From Lewinellaceae bacterium (GTDB lineage Bacteria > Bacteroidota > Bacteroidia > Chitinophagales > Saprospiraceae): a stretch of DNA of 64,000 nt. The notes beneath the pieces are model-generated. The model saw nothing but the letters and a program-made list of their open reading frames with translations. It was not told where the DNA came from and searched no databases. The stretch spans positions 124,001 to 188,000 of the forward strand of contig JACJYG010000012.1 in NCBI GenBank assembly GCA_020636215.1. The letters are read 5' to 3'. Position numbers and translations under genes: made by a program. Shown here piece by piece: positions 16,339-24,878 of the stretch; the first letter of the stretch is position 1; each line of letters opens with the position of its first letter.

Positions 16339-19300
16339 CTACGCTTTACTGCCGTGGCAATGCTTATATTTCTTGCCGCTGCCACAAGGGCAGGGGTCGT
16401 TGCGGCCCACTTTCTTATCAACACGCTTAAAGGTTTGAGGGCGCGACTGTCGGCTTACGCCTTCGGCGGCGGCCCGAACGGCATCTTCTTCGGTGCGGTT
16501 GGTTCGTACCTTGCTCAGGTCAGTACGCTGCTCACGGGCCTGCTCCAGTGTACGGCCGTCGGAAAAGACCAGCGTGCCCTTGGAAAGATAGGAGGTGGTA
16601 TCCTCGTTGATCTCAAAAATGAGCTGCTCGAAGAGGTTATACGCTTCCATTTTATATACCACGAGCGGGTCTTTCTGTTCAAAGGAAGCAGCCTGTACGG
16701 ATTCCTTGAGTTCGTCCATCGAGCGCAGGTGTTCTTTCCACTTGTCGTCGATGATCGACAAGGTGACTGCCTTTTCAATATCGCGGCGGATGGTTTTGCC
16801 GTTGCTCTTAACCGCCTCGGCGATATCGGCAGTTACGGGCATTGGGTTGGATCGGCCATCGGTGAACGGGATCAGGATGCGCTTGTACTGCTGCCCCTGA
16901 TGTTCGTGCACATCGCGGATGTAGGGCAACAGGGCATCAATAATATGCGTCATCTTCCGGCCGTAGAATTCCTCAAATTGTTGTTCGAAGCGGGTGACGA
17001 TCTCTTTCTCCGGGCCTTCCTCGAAGTCTATCGCATCGATCTGCGGGTCGAAGCCGAGCAGGCTGAGTGACTCGCGGCGGAAGGTTTCGAAGCTGCCGGA
17101 GGCGCGGTGGTTGAGCACCAGGTTGTTCGTAAGAGAGTTGAACATGTTGTTCAGGTCAACCGACAAGCGTTCCCCACTGAGGGCGTTGTTTCGCTTTTTA
17201 TAGATCGCCTCTCGTTGGATATTCATCACGTCATCGTACTCCAGCAGCCGTTTCCGGATGCCGAAGTTATTCTCTTCCACCTTCTTCTGGGCCCGTTCGA
17301 TCGACTTGGTCACCATAGAGTGCTGGATCTCTTCGCCTTCCTGGTGGCCCATGCGGTCCATCAGTTTGGCAATGCGCTCCGATTGAAAAAGGCGCATCAG
17401 GTTATCTTCCAGCGATACATAAAACTGCGAGCTACCGGGATCTCCCTGGCGGCCGGCCCGGCCGCGCAACTGGCGGTCGACCCGTCGGGAATCGTGGCGC
17501 TCGGTGCCAATGATGGCCAGGCCACCGGCTTTTTTAACCGCGTCGTTGATCTTGATGTCGGTACCCCGGCCGGCCATGTTGGTGGCGATGGTCACCTTAC
17601 CTGGTTTACCGGCCTCAGCGACAACCTCTGCTTCGCGTTGGTGCTGTTTTGCGTTGAGTACGTTGTGGTCGATATTCCGGATTTGCAGCATCCGGCTCAG
17701 CTTTTCAGAAATATCAACAGAAGTCGTACCGACCAGCACCGGCCTGCCTTTTTCGGTCAGGTTGACGATTTCCTCAATTACGGCGTTGAATTTCTCGCGA
17801 GCTGTTTTATAAACGAGGTCCTCGCGATCGTCCCGGACAATGGGGCGGTTGGTAGGGATTACCACCACGTCCAGTTTATAGATCTCCCACAATTCACTGG
17901 CTTCCGTTTCGGCGGTACCGGTCATACCCGCCAGCTTGTGGTACATGCGGAAGTAGTTCTGTAAAGTGACGGTAGCATAGGTTTGCGTAACATCGCCAAC
18001 TTTTACATTTTCCTTGGCTTCGAGGGCCTGGTGCAGTCCATCGGAGTAGCGGCGGCCTTCCATCATACGGCCGGTCTGCTCATCCACGATTTTTACCTGG
18101 CCTTCGATCACGACATACTCCTGGTCTTTTTCGAAGAGGGTGTAAGCCTTCAGCAACTGGCTGATAGAGTGCAGGCGTTTGGATTTGATGGCAAAATCCT
18201 GCGAGAGTTTGGTCTTGGCTTCCTCTTTTTCCTCGGCATTCAGCGTGTCGTTGTTCTGGATTTCCACCATTTCCGAAGCGATGTCCGGCATGACAAAAAA
18301 ATCATTGTCATCGGTGCCACGGGAAAGGAACTCTGCGCCGTGGTCGGTCAGTTCTACATTGCGGTTCTTTTCATCGATGGTAAAGTATAGCTCCTCATCC
18401 ACCAGGTGCATGTTTTTGGACTGCTCCTGCATGTAGAAGTTTTCCGCCTTCTGCAGCGTTACTTTTACGCCTTCTTCACTGAGGAACTTAATGAGTGGAC
18501 GATACTTCGGTAGGGCGCGGTAGGCGCGTAAAAGCGCCATGCCTGCCTCGCCTTCCTGATAGCCTGTTTTCCCTTCGGCGAAAAGCCGGCGGGCGTCGGC
18601 CAGATATTGGGTGGCCAGTTTGCGTTGAGCCGCGATCAGCCTTTCAACATCGGGCCTCAGGGCCATATACTCCTGCTCCTCACTCCCCTGGGGCACCGGG
18701 CCGGAAATAATGAGGGGGGTACGGGCGTCATCGATCAAAACAGAGTCGACCTCATCGACCATGGCGTAGTGGTGCTTGCGCTGCACCATCTCATCGGTGG
18801 AGCGCACCATATTGTCGCGAAGGTAGTCGAAACCGAATTCGTTGTTGGTGCCGTAAGTGATGTCGCAATTATAAGCTGCCTTGCGCCCATCGGAATGCGG
18901 CCGGTATTTATCGATGCAATCTACCGTGAGGAAGAGGAATTCGACGAGAGGCCCAATCCATTCCTGGTCGCGTCGGGCGAGGTAGTCGTTTACGGTAATA
19001 ATGTGGACACCCTGGCCCGACAGGCCGTTCAGATAAGCGGGGAGGGTCGCGACGAGGGTCTTACCTTCCCCGGTGGCCATCTCGGCAATTTTACCGTCAT
19101 GCAATACCATGCCTCCAATGAGCTGTACATCGTAGTGCACCATATTCCATGTGATCTCTCCGCCGGCCGCTACCCACTGATTTTTCCAGATGGCTTTGTC
19201 GCCTTCGATGGTTACATAGGATTTCCCAGAAGCTGCCGCAATATCCCGGTCGTGTTGGGTTGCTGTTACGGAAAGCGTTTCATTTTCCGTGAATCGGCGC

Positions 19301-19662
19301 GCCGTCTCCTTGACCACCGCGAAAGCTTCCGGAAGAATTTCCTTGAGCACCACTTCCAGTTGTTTGTCGCGCTCTTCCCGAAGCTTGTCCATCTCGCTGA
19401 AGAGCTCTTCCTTCTGCAGAAGGTCTTCGGCTTCCATGGCTTCATTGTGGACATCCTCGATGTCCTTGTCTATATCGGAAAGAAACTCAGCAATTCTGGC
19501 CCGGAACTCCAGGGTCTTATTGCGCAACTGGTCGTTGCTCACTTCTTTGAGTTGCTCAGCGATTTCGTTGATCTCCTCGACAATTGGCGCGTACACGCTG
19601 ACGTCCCGGTCATATTTGGTGCCGAAGACTTTCTTTAGAGAATTAGTGATTCCTTTGAACAT
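16339..19662 (-). CDS. secA: Preprotein translocase ATPase SecA
   Basis: 1107 residues, the long form usual in Bacteroidota. SecA drives proteins through SecYEG. Motifs: 'EMATGEGKTLVATLPAYLN' (Walker A), 'DYLARRDQEWIGPL', 'GTNNEFGFDYLRDN', 'DEVDSVLIDDARTPLIISG' (DEVD box), 'VIPTNRP', 'VGTTSVDISEKLSR', 'TNMAGRGTDIKI' and 'GTERHDSRRVDRQLRGRAGR'. The C-terminus carries the SEC-C zinc motif 'DPCPCGSGKKYKHCHG'. An insertion of about 120 residues after 'IISGPVPQG' relative to E. coli accounts for the length. Long open frames antisense to it are shadows. Confidence 0.98.
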   Translation of the reverse strand: MFKGITNSLKKVFGTKYDRDVSVYAPIVEEINEIAEQLKEVSNDQLRNKTLEFRARIAEFLSDIDKDIEDVHNEAMEAEDLLQKEELFSEMDKLREERDKQLEVVLKEILPEAFAVVKETARRFTENETLSVTATQHDRDIAAASGKSYVTIEGDKAIWKNQWVAAGGEITWNMVHYDVQLIGGMVLHDGKIAEMATGEGKTLVATLPAYLNGLSGQGVHIITVNDYLARRDQEWIGPLVEFLFLTVDCIDKYRPHSDGRKAAYNCDITYGTNNEFGFDYLRDNMVRSTDEMVQRKHHYAMVDEVDSVLIDDARTPLIISGPVPQGSEEQEYMALRPDVERLIAAQRKLATQYLADARRLFAEGKTGYQEGEAGMALLRAYRALPKYRPLIKFLSEEGVKVTLQKAENFYMQEQSKNMHLVDEELYFTIDEKNRNVELTDHGAEFLSRGTDDNDFFVMPDIASEMVEIQNNDTLNAEEKEEAKTKLSQDFAIKSKRLHSISQLLKAYTLFEKDQEYVVIEGQVKIVDEQTGRMMEGRRYSDGLHQALEAKENVKVGDVTQTYATVTLQNYFRMYHKLAGMTGTAETEASELWEIYKLDVVVIPTNRPIVRDDREDLVYKTAREKFNAVIEEIVNLTEKGRPVLVGTTSVDISEKLSRMLQIRNIDHNVLNAKQHQREAEVVAEAGKPGKVTIATNMAGRGTDIKINDAVKKAGGLAIIGTERHDSRRVDRQLRGRAGRQGDPGSSQFYVSLEDNLMRLFQSERIAKLMDRMGHQEGEEIQHSMVTKSIERAQKKVEENNFGIRKRLLEYDDVMNIQREAIYKKRNNALSGERLSVDLNNMFNSLTNNLVLNHRASGSFETFRRESLSLLGFDPQIDAIDFEEGPEKEIVTRFEQQFEEFYGRKMTHIIDALLPYIRDVHEHQGQQYKRILIPFTDGRSNPMPVTADIAEAVKSNGKTIRRDIEKAVTLSIIDDKWKEHLRSMDELKESVQAASFEQKDPLVVYKMEAYNLFEQLIFEINEDTTSYLSKGTLVFSDGRTLEQAREQRTDLSKVRTNRTEEDAVRAAAEGVSRQSRPQTFKRVDKKVGRNDPCPCGSGKKYKHCHGSKA

Positions 19663-19697
19663 ATGAAAAAATTTCCAATGTTATCTAATTGATGCGG

Positions 19698-19705
19698 CAA
19701 AGATA
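19698..19705 (-). promoter_or_regulatory. Possible secA -7 box (TATCTTTG)
   Basis: TATCTTTG on the minus strand, 36 nt before the secA ATG, fits TAnnTTTG. No good TTG -33 element is visible about 20 nt upstream. Confidence 0.35.
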
Positions 19706-19987
19706 AATATATTTGCGTCCGATTTCATTCAGGATATTTGTTTAGCAGTGCACATATCATACCATATAATCCGATTGTGCCATAATGGCATTCGGGCTTC
19801 GCAGCGGCAGGTTTGGTAGAATACCATTGTACGTAGCGAAGGCAAGATCAGCCGGCAGTCCGGTTTTGCTGAAAACGAACAGTCGGTAGGTGTAATAAAA
19901 GTAACAGGACAAAATAATTAGAGGTTGATACCATCGTTCTGATTCTGTAAAGTTTTTTCAACTTATCCGCAATGGCGGTTTTAACTT
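19706..19987. other. Divergent intergenic region secA / lipoprotein
   Basis: About 280 bp. No gene, repeat or convincing hairpin seen; it must hold the promoter of the downstream lipoprotein operon, but I cannot place it. Confidence 0.4.
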
Positions 19988-20740
19988 ATGCGCTTACTTT
20001 TCTATATGGCCTGGGGTGTTTTCACCTTTCTTTCCCTGACATCTTGTCGGGAGGGCGGCCCCAAAGACATCCGCGATTATTATTTCCCGCTCAAACAACT
20101 GGAAGAAGGCCTGGTGTACGAATACCAGCCTGTTTTCCAGGACTCCCTGACTCCGGTGTACTGGTATTACCGCTCTTTCCTCAGGGACGACGGGGTGTTC
20201 CTGGCCGGCACTTATTACGAATACAACCTGATTCCCCTTCAATTGGTCCGCGAAGAACTGGTCAAAAATGGCATGTTGCTTCAGGATCTGTTCCTTTACG
20301 AAACAGACAGCACGGGTAGGCAGTTGCGTACTACTGCGGAGGTGTTGGCGGGCAACGCCTTCCCCTTTCAGGTATCCGATTCGAGTGGCGTGTTTCTCTA
20401 TAAGATCCGATGGCATCCACCTTCCGATACCGCAGCGGTGATCACCCTGATTAAAAACCGCCGATATCTGAGAGATACGGTCATTGCGTATGATGATAAG
20501 AAATACGACGCCCTGGTGTTTGGAGTACGCGAACTTTTGGAATATGACAAAGACGGCGTTTTCGAGCAGGAATACGGCGGCAGAGAAGTATATGCCAAGG
20601 GCTTGGGCCTGGTGTATTACGAAAAAGAAATATCCAAAGGCCTGCGCTGGGGCTACCGCCTTAAAACACGGTACCCTATGAGCCAGCTGGAAGAAACATT
20701 TAAGCAACGAATTGAACAAAAAAATTTAGAAACGGAATGA
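19988..20740 (+). CDS. Lipoprotein of unknown function
   Basis: 250 residues. Signal peptide with lipobox-like 'FTFLSLTSC-R' (Cys about 20). The rest is a soluble domain rich in Tyr, Asp and Leu ('RDYYFPLKQLEEGLVYEYQ', 'DSTGRQLRTTAEVLAGNAFP') without a motif I recognise. The stop overlaps the start of the next gene in ATGA, so the two are translationally coupled; I infer a shared surface role with the T9SS protein downstream. Confidence 0.72.
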   Translation: MRLLFYMAWGVFTFLSLTSCREGGPKDIRDYYFPLKQLEEGLVYEYQPVFQDSLTPVYWYYRSFLRDDGVFLAGTYYEYNLIPLQLVREELVKNGMLLQDLFLYETDSTGRQLRTTAEVLAGNAFPFQVSDSSGVFLYKIRWHPPSDTAAVITLIKNRRYLRDTVIAYDDKKYDALVFGVRELLEYDKDGVFEQEYGGREVYAKGLGLVYYEKEISKGLRWGYRLKTRYPMSQLEETFKQRIEQKNLETE

Positions 20741-22479
20741 AGCAACTTGCACTAACTCTTGGATTGGTTCTGAGCCTGGGATGGGCGCTGTCCGGGCAAG
20801 TGGCCCCCCCCACATTCCTGTGCGTGGCCAATGATACTCTTATTTGGGAAACGCCCAACAACAATTGTGGGCCATTCAATGCCTATCTCGTTTACGCCAG
20901 CCAGCAACTGAACGGCCCCTACACGGTGTTGGCCACCATAACGGATCCGGCACAGGATCGTTTTTTCCACCAGAATGCCGGAATGGGCCTCTGGTACTAT
21001 TACCTGGAAAGCGATTTCAACTGCCCCGGCGAACCGGTGCTACAGTCTGACACCCTCGACAACCGCATTCCCGAACCGGGCCTGTTGGAAGCTGTCTCCG
21101 TAAATGGCGCCAATGTGGAAGTGAGCTGGACGCCTAGCCCCTCGCCGGAAGTGGTGGGCTACATCATCTCCCGCAACGTACCGGGCCAGGGTACGACCAT
21201 CCTGGATACGGTCTTCAGCGGCGCCTTCTTCCTCGACACCCAAGCCTCGCCCGGCGACCGCTCGGAGGTTTTCTTCCTGGAAGCCATCGACGCCTGCGGC
21301 AACAAGAGCCTGGTGGCCGCACCGCACAACACCATATTGCTTAGCGCTGAAGCTTCTGACCCCTGCGCACGCAGCATTTCCCTGAGCTGGAACCTCTACC
21401 AGAACTGGCCCGGCGGTATCGCCAACCACGAGGTGTGGGTATCGCGCGACGGCGCCGCCCCCGAGCGGATAGCCACTATCGACGGCAATGCTACTTCTTA
21501 TGTGTTCCAGAACGCGGATGATGGGGTGGAATACTGTTTCACAGTGCGCGCTCTGCAACGTGATGCCGACGTTTTTTCCGCCTCTAATGAGGTATGCTTA
21601 TCCGCAGAAGTGGTGCAGGCCATCCGTACCCTGGTGGCCACCAACGCTACCGTCACTGAAAGCGGCGATGTACAGCTGGATTGGATATGGAATGCGAATG
21701 CCGAATTGGCAGATGTAGCTATTCTGGGCTCGTCCAATAACAGCAATTTCGACGTCTTGCAGAGCGGTGCTCCTCAGCAACCCCTTACTGCCACCAATTC
21801 TTTTACCGACAACCAAAGCGCCCCTAATGCCGGCGTGCTTTACTATCAGGTACGCACTAAAGATGATTGCGGCGATGAGGCAACTTCCAACGTCATCGGC
21901 ACCATCCACCTTCGCGCTACCGCCCAGTCGGGCATGAACGCCATCCGCTGGACCCCCTACCTCAATGCGCTGGGCGCCGTGCAGGCTTACGATCTTTACC
22001 GCCTGCAAACCGGCGGTGCGCCGGTATTGGTCAATAGCTTTGGCCCCAATACCCTGCAGGCTTCCGATGAGGTCGACTTCGCCGACCCCAATCAGATCCG
22101 CGCCTGCTACTATGTGGAAGCCCGAGCGATAGTGGCTACCAGCGATACCACGGAGGTGGAAGTCGTTTCCCGCTCCAATACGGCCTGCGCGGAGCAGGAA
22201 GCCAAAATTTACATCCCAAACGCGTTCTCTCCCAACGAGGACGGCCGCAACGATGTCTTCCTGCCCTACCTGCAGTTCGGCGCCCCCGCCGATTATTTTC
22301 TGGTGATCTATGACCGCTGGGGCAACCAGCTCTTCCGCTCCGATGACATTAATCGCGGTTGGGATGGTAAAGCCAAAGGTACTCGAGTGCCGGTGGGCAT
22401 GTATATTTTCCACCTGCGTATCGAACAGGCCAACGGCACGGTGATCGAACAGAGTGGGGAGATATCTTTGATACGCTAG
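20737..22479 (+). CDS. T9SS type B secreted protein with fibronectin-III-like repeats
   Basis: 580 residues. Signal peptide 'ALTLGLVLSLGWALSGQ', then several FnIII-like beta-sandwich repeats (for example 'ANVEVSWTPSPSPEVVGYII', 'SGDVQLDWIWNANAELADVA', 'GMNAIRWTPYLNALG'). The C-terminus is the gliding-motility-associated (type B sorting) domain: 'IPNAFSPNEDGRNDVFLP', 'IYDRWGNQLFRS', 'GWDGKAKGTRVPVGMYIF', ending GEISLIR. It is expected to be exported by the T9SS and attached to the surface or released. Its last codons merge into the tandem repeat that follows. Confidence 0.9.
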   Translation: MKQLALTLGLVLSLGWALSGQVAPPTFLCVANDTLIWETPNNNCGPFNAYLVYASQQLNGPYTVLATITDPAQDRFFHQNAGMGLWYYYLESDFNCPGEPVLQSDTLDNRIPEPGLLEAVSVNGANVEVSWTPSPSPEVVGYIISRNVPGQGTTILDTVFSGAFFLDTQASPGDRSEVFFLEAIDACGNKSLVAAPHNTILLSAEASDPCARSISLSWNLYQNWPGGIANHEVWVSRDGAAPERIATIDGNATSYVFQNADDGVEYCFTVRALQRDADVFSASNEVCLSAEVVQAIRTLVATNATVTESGDVQLDWIWNANAELADVAILGSSNNSNFDVLQSGAPQQPLTATNSFTDNQSAPNAGVLYYQVRTKDDCGDEATSNVIGTIHLRATAQSGMNAIRWTPYLNALGAVQAYDLYRLQTGGAPVLVNSFGPNTLQASDEVDFADPNQIRACYYVEARAIVATSDTTEVEVVSRSNTACAEQEAKIYIPNAFSPNEDGRNDVFLPYLQFGAPADYFLVIYDRWGNQLFRSDDINRGWDGKAKGTRVPVGMYIFHLRIEQANGTVIEQSGEISLIR

Positions 22480-22587
22480 ATACTGTGGATACTGTAGATA
22501 CTGTGGATACTGTGGATACTGTGGATACTTTAGATACTGTGGATACTGTGGATACTTTAGATACTGTGGATACTATGGATGCTTCAG
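22461..22587 (+). repeat. 9-bp tandem array grown from the gene's 3' end
   Basis: About 12-14 units of GATACTGTG and its variants (GATACTGTA, GATACTTTA, GATACTATG). The first two units, GATATCTTT and GATACGCTA, are the last codons of the preceding CDS (I-S-L-I-R-stop). Just after the array, TACTATGGATGC...GCGTCCATAGTA (about 22571-22601) can form a hairpin. Confidence 0.85.
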
Positions 22588-22737
22588 GTAAGCGTCCATA
22601 GTATCGAGATCATGTGAACTCTCTTTTGATCTTTTTCGTTAAAGGGGTGTGTCGGAATGAAAAATCCCTTATATTTGCATTCCGATTTGCCAAAGGCTGG
22701 TTATTTACTCAATGAATAAGCAGCACGCGGCAAAAAT

Positions 22738-22808
22738 GGTCGGGTGGCCGAGTGGCTAGGCAGAGGTCTGCAAAACCTCGTACGGCGGTTCGAATCCGCT
22801 CCCGACCT
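22738..22808 (+). tRNA. tRNA-Cys (anticodon GCA)
   Basis: A 71-nt cloverleaf: acceptor GGTCGGG (22738-22744) pairs with CCCGACC (22801-22807), D arm around GGCCGAGTGGCTAGG, anticodon stem GAGGT/ACCTC enclosing CTGCAAA with anticodon GCA at 22770-22772, and T arm GGCGG-TTCGAAT-CCGCT. The 3' CCA is not encoded. It borders the accessory island on its right. Confidence 0.95.
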
Positions 22809-22809
22809 C

Positions 22810-22936
22810 AAACATTCCAAAAGCCTCTCCGCGATAGCGGAGGGGCTTTGTTGTTTTCAGGAGCGTCGGAAGTATACTTCTGTAAGCTCCTGAAAACAAT
22901 AAAGCCAAGTCTGTAAGACAGGCTTTTGGAATGTTT
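22810..22936. repeat. 127-nt nested inverted repeat abutting tRNA-Cys
   Basis: The outer arms are a perfect 17-bp inverted repeat (AAACATTCCAAAAGCCT at 22810-22826, complement at 22920-22936). Inside, a second arm pair of about 20 bp (GGCTTTGTTGTTTTCAGGAG, 22844-22863, with near-complement at 22887-22906) and a small hairpin (CTCCGCGATAGCGGAG, about 22827-22842) are nested. The first bases overlap the tRNA 3' side. It could be a palindromic miniature element, a processed RNA or an att-like scar; no coding capacity. Confidence 0.75.
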
Positions 22937-23226
22937 GAAGCGCTCCCCCCTTCGGATGGGCGTAAGCCAATCCGCAATGGGAAGGGGTAACATAGCGGAT
23001 GGGGATAAGGCTGGGCTCTCCGTACGTTCCGGCGCAGCCAATCCGCGTTTGTCCCCGCTGTCTGAACCGGGATCTTTCGGATTAAAGGATTACCGGGATT
23101 TTGATTACCGCGATCCGGCCATTGGTATTTCCCCCTCTTTGCAGGCCACCGGCATAGGCATAAGAGGGGGGCGCCTCCGGCCTTCTCTTCCGATCTGGAG
23201 ATCGGAAGGACATTTTTCCGGGAGCA
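22937..23226. other. Non-coding region downstream of tRNA-Cys
   Basis: 290 bp with higher GC and imperfect internal repeats (CGGATGGG/CGGATGGGG; ATTACCGGGATTTTGATTACCG around 23090-23110; palindrome CCGATCTGGAGATCGG at about 23188). No supported gene. Confidence 0.4.
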
Positions 23227-23460
23227 TTACTTCCCCTCCGCCACCAGCCTCACCAACTCCCGCACTACGTCTTCCAGGGAGTAACAATTGGCCAGCGAAA
23301 TATCTACTACCTTGCCCTCTTTGCGGAGGATGCCGCTTTGGGCCTCTTTTGTATTATTGATGGAAATGCCGATATGCTCCGGGAGTTCGAGGTTTTTTAA
23401 AATTTCATAAAAGGCCATCGTGGCATCATCAGTTTCTTTATTCACAAAGACGGATATCAT
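23227..23460 (-). CDS. Small protein paired with the upstream membrane protein (77 aa)
   Basis: 77 residues, acidic to neutral, starting MISVFVNKETDDATMAFY and ending in a helix 'EDVVRELVRLVAEGK'. It starts 1 bp after the stop of the 210-aa gene, so the two form a tight operon. No family recognised. Its size, position and lack of a signal peptide would suit an immunity or antitoxin partner, but that is inference from context only. Confidence 0.6.
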   Translation of the reverse strand: MISVFVNKETDDATMAFYEILKNLELPEHIGISINNTKEAQSGILRKEGKVVDISLANCYSLEDVVRELVRLVAEGK

Positions 23461-23461
23461 G

Positions 23462-24094
23462 TTATCTCAGGATTTTATTCCCCGGTGGAAGTGGCATTTC
23501 CAGGCCGGAGAGCTGGTTGATTCTGATTATTTCCTTTCTTTCAATACTCTGTTGGAAAAGCATCAATTTAACATACTCGGCAACCATTACCTCGAAAATA
23601 TTACCTTCAAATTCGATGAAATATTTCAAACCGGGTTCTGGCAATTCGGAACCGTACCTTGACTGCTTGTTCCCACAAGTTTGTCCGATTTTGAATGTTT
23701 GGCCGGCGCTTAGTATAACCGTCGGCCGGGAGGTGCAAGTGAAACACGAATAGGGCCTTGTCTCTAGTGGTATTAGCCGATATTGTTGGCAATTGCCGAA
23801 TTTTCGCGTTGCTGTTCCTACAATCGTTCTGTAGTCCTCTAGTGAAATATCGTAGTTTTCCAGGTCAATATCCAATTCATTGGCCAAATTTTTTCCGGCG
23901 TAGGAAATGGCTTCTTCATATACCTCCCTTGAAGCATTGATACCGATCGCCTCTTCCATTTGGGCGGCTAAGGGCAATGCACTTTCTGGGCTGGACAGAT
24001 ATAGGTACAAAGCGGTGAGTAAAATCAACAGCAAAAAAAGCAGATGGATAAGCCGGGAAGGCTGTTTCATTTGGAGGGGGATCGATCGTTGCAT
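23462..24094 (-). CDS. Membrane-anchored protein with GIY-YIG/URI-like C-terminal domain
   Basis: 210 residues (ATG 24094; a second Met at residue 9). One hydrophobic anchor at about residues 15-33, a helical linker (45-95), then a Cys-containing C-terminal domain: CFTC at 117-120, FKIGQT at 134-139, Arg146-Tyr147, Glu173 in 'VMVAEYVKLML', and the end LPPGNKILR. The order 'KIGxT ... R-Y ... E ... PPGNK' resembles the GIY-YIG-fold URI-type nuclease domains found at the C-termini of polymorphic toxins. I have no alignment, so this is tentative. With the 77-aa gene it forms a candidate effector/partner pair, in an island next to a tRNA. Confidence 0.5.
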   Translation of the reverse strand: MQRSIPLQMKQPSRLIHLLFLLLILLTALYLYLSSPESALPLAAQMEEAIGINASREVYEEAISYAGKNLANELDIDLENYDISLEDYRTIVGTATRKFGNCQQYRLIPLETRPYSCFTCTSRPTVILSAGQTFKIGQTCGNKQSRYGSELPEPGLKYFIEFEGNIFEVMVAEYVKLMLFQQSIERKEIIRINQLSGLEMPLPPGNKILR

Positions 24095-24235
24095 GGCTTG
24101 GATTTGCTCAACAATATTTTTATCGATCTAAAAATAGGCACTCAATGCCATTTATTCAAATAAAAATGGCGTTGGATGCCCATACTTTGCCGGTGTTGTG
24201 CAATAGTGATACTTTGGAAGAGCAATTTTGTAAGT

Positions 24236-24454
24236 ATGGCGACCAGGAAGTACAACAAGCTCAAACGGGTCCTTAAGCAAAAAAAGCGCACCGGCAAATG
24301 GCTGGCCAGTGAACTTGGAGTTGACGAAAGTACCGTCTCCCGCTGGTGCCGTAACCTTCAGCAACCCAGCATTCAAACCCTTTTCGATATTGCCGATCTA
24401 CTAGACACCGACCCAGCCGAATTGCTCGTCCGGACTAAGGAGGAAAAGGGGTAG
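24236..24454 (+). CDS. XRE-family helix-turn-helix regulator
   Basis: 72 residues from ATG 24236 (MATRKYNKLK); an upstream in-frame ATG at 24176 would add 20 atypical residues. The core 'GKWLASELGVDESTVSRWCR' followed by 'QPSIQTLFDIADLLDTDPAE' is a Cro/CI-type HTH. It is divergent from the 210-aa/77-aa pair and may control it or the neighbouring island genes. Confidence 0.88.
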   Translation: MATRKYNKLKRVLKQKKRTGKWLASELGVDESTVSRWCRNLQQPSIQTLFDIADLLDTDPAELLVRTKEEKG

Positions 24455-24598
24455 TCCTTGAGATAGGGTTACTTTTTGGCATCGGGCATTAGCCGATTCG
24501 AGGCGAATCCGCCGGTTGTCCCTGCTGTGCCTTCAGGATGAAATTCATGGCCCCTTGTTCGATGTATATTGAATGGTGGCTGGTCTCCAACTGGCTGA

Positions 24599-24808
24599 CC
24601 GACAGGCTCCGGGAATTTGAGCAGCCGGTTCTTGGAAAATGGCACCAACATCTTTGAAGATCCGGCCCAGAGCTTCGTCAATGAACGTAGTAACCTTGTG
24701 AAAGGATATATCACTTCCATCGGCTCCCGGTACGTTTTTGACTTCAACTATTTTGGCAAAGACACCGGCTGGGAACAGTTCGATACCAAACAGGACGCCC
24801 TAACTTAA
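24599..24808 (+). pseudogene. C-terminal gene fragment, unknown family
   Basis: The frame is open after a TGA at 24596 and reads 'RFLENGTNIFEDPAQSFVN' ... 'YVFDFNYFGKDTGWEQFDTK' to TAA 24806-24808. The text is protein-like, but only a TTG (24617) could start it. Upstream bases in another frame also look protein-like ('SNWLTDRLREFEQPVLGKW'), which suggests a frameshifted remnant. Family unknown. Confidence 0.35.
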
Positions 24809-24810
24809 GT

Positions 24811-24878
24811 GATTCCAGTTAAGAAGTCTCTTAAAAAGTCTCTTAAAGTCTCTTAAGGTTTCTTAGGGTCTCTTAAAA
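24811..24878 (-). repeat. Tandem repeat spanning the 3' end and stop of the AlbA-type gene
   Basis: Read on the minus strand: units of TTAAGAGAC plus 1-3 bases (TTAAGAGACCC, TAAGAAACC, TTAAGAGACT, TTAAGAGACTTT, TTAAGAGACTTC). The first units encode the C-terminus L-R-D-P-K-K-P, the stop TAA is part of a unit, and copies continue about 42 bp past it. Confidence 0.8.

Noticed and set aside
16231..19638. Long plus-strand frames across secA
   Set aside because: Antisense shadows of the GC-biased third codon positions of secA.
22756..23041. Short minus-strand frames across tRNA-Cys and the inverted repeat
   Set aside because: They overlap a certain tRNA and a palindromic non-coding element.
24469..24747. 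92-codon minus-strand frame
   Set aside because: Basic, low-complexity text without a family; the opposite strand fragment is more protein-like.
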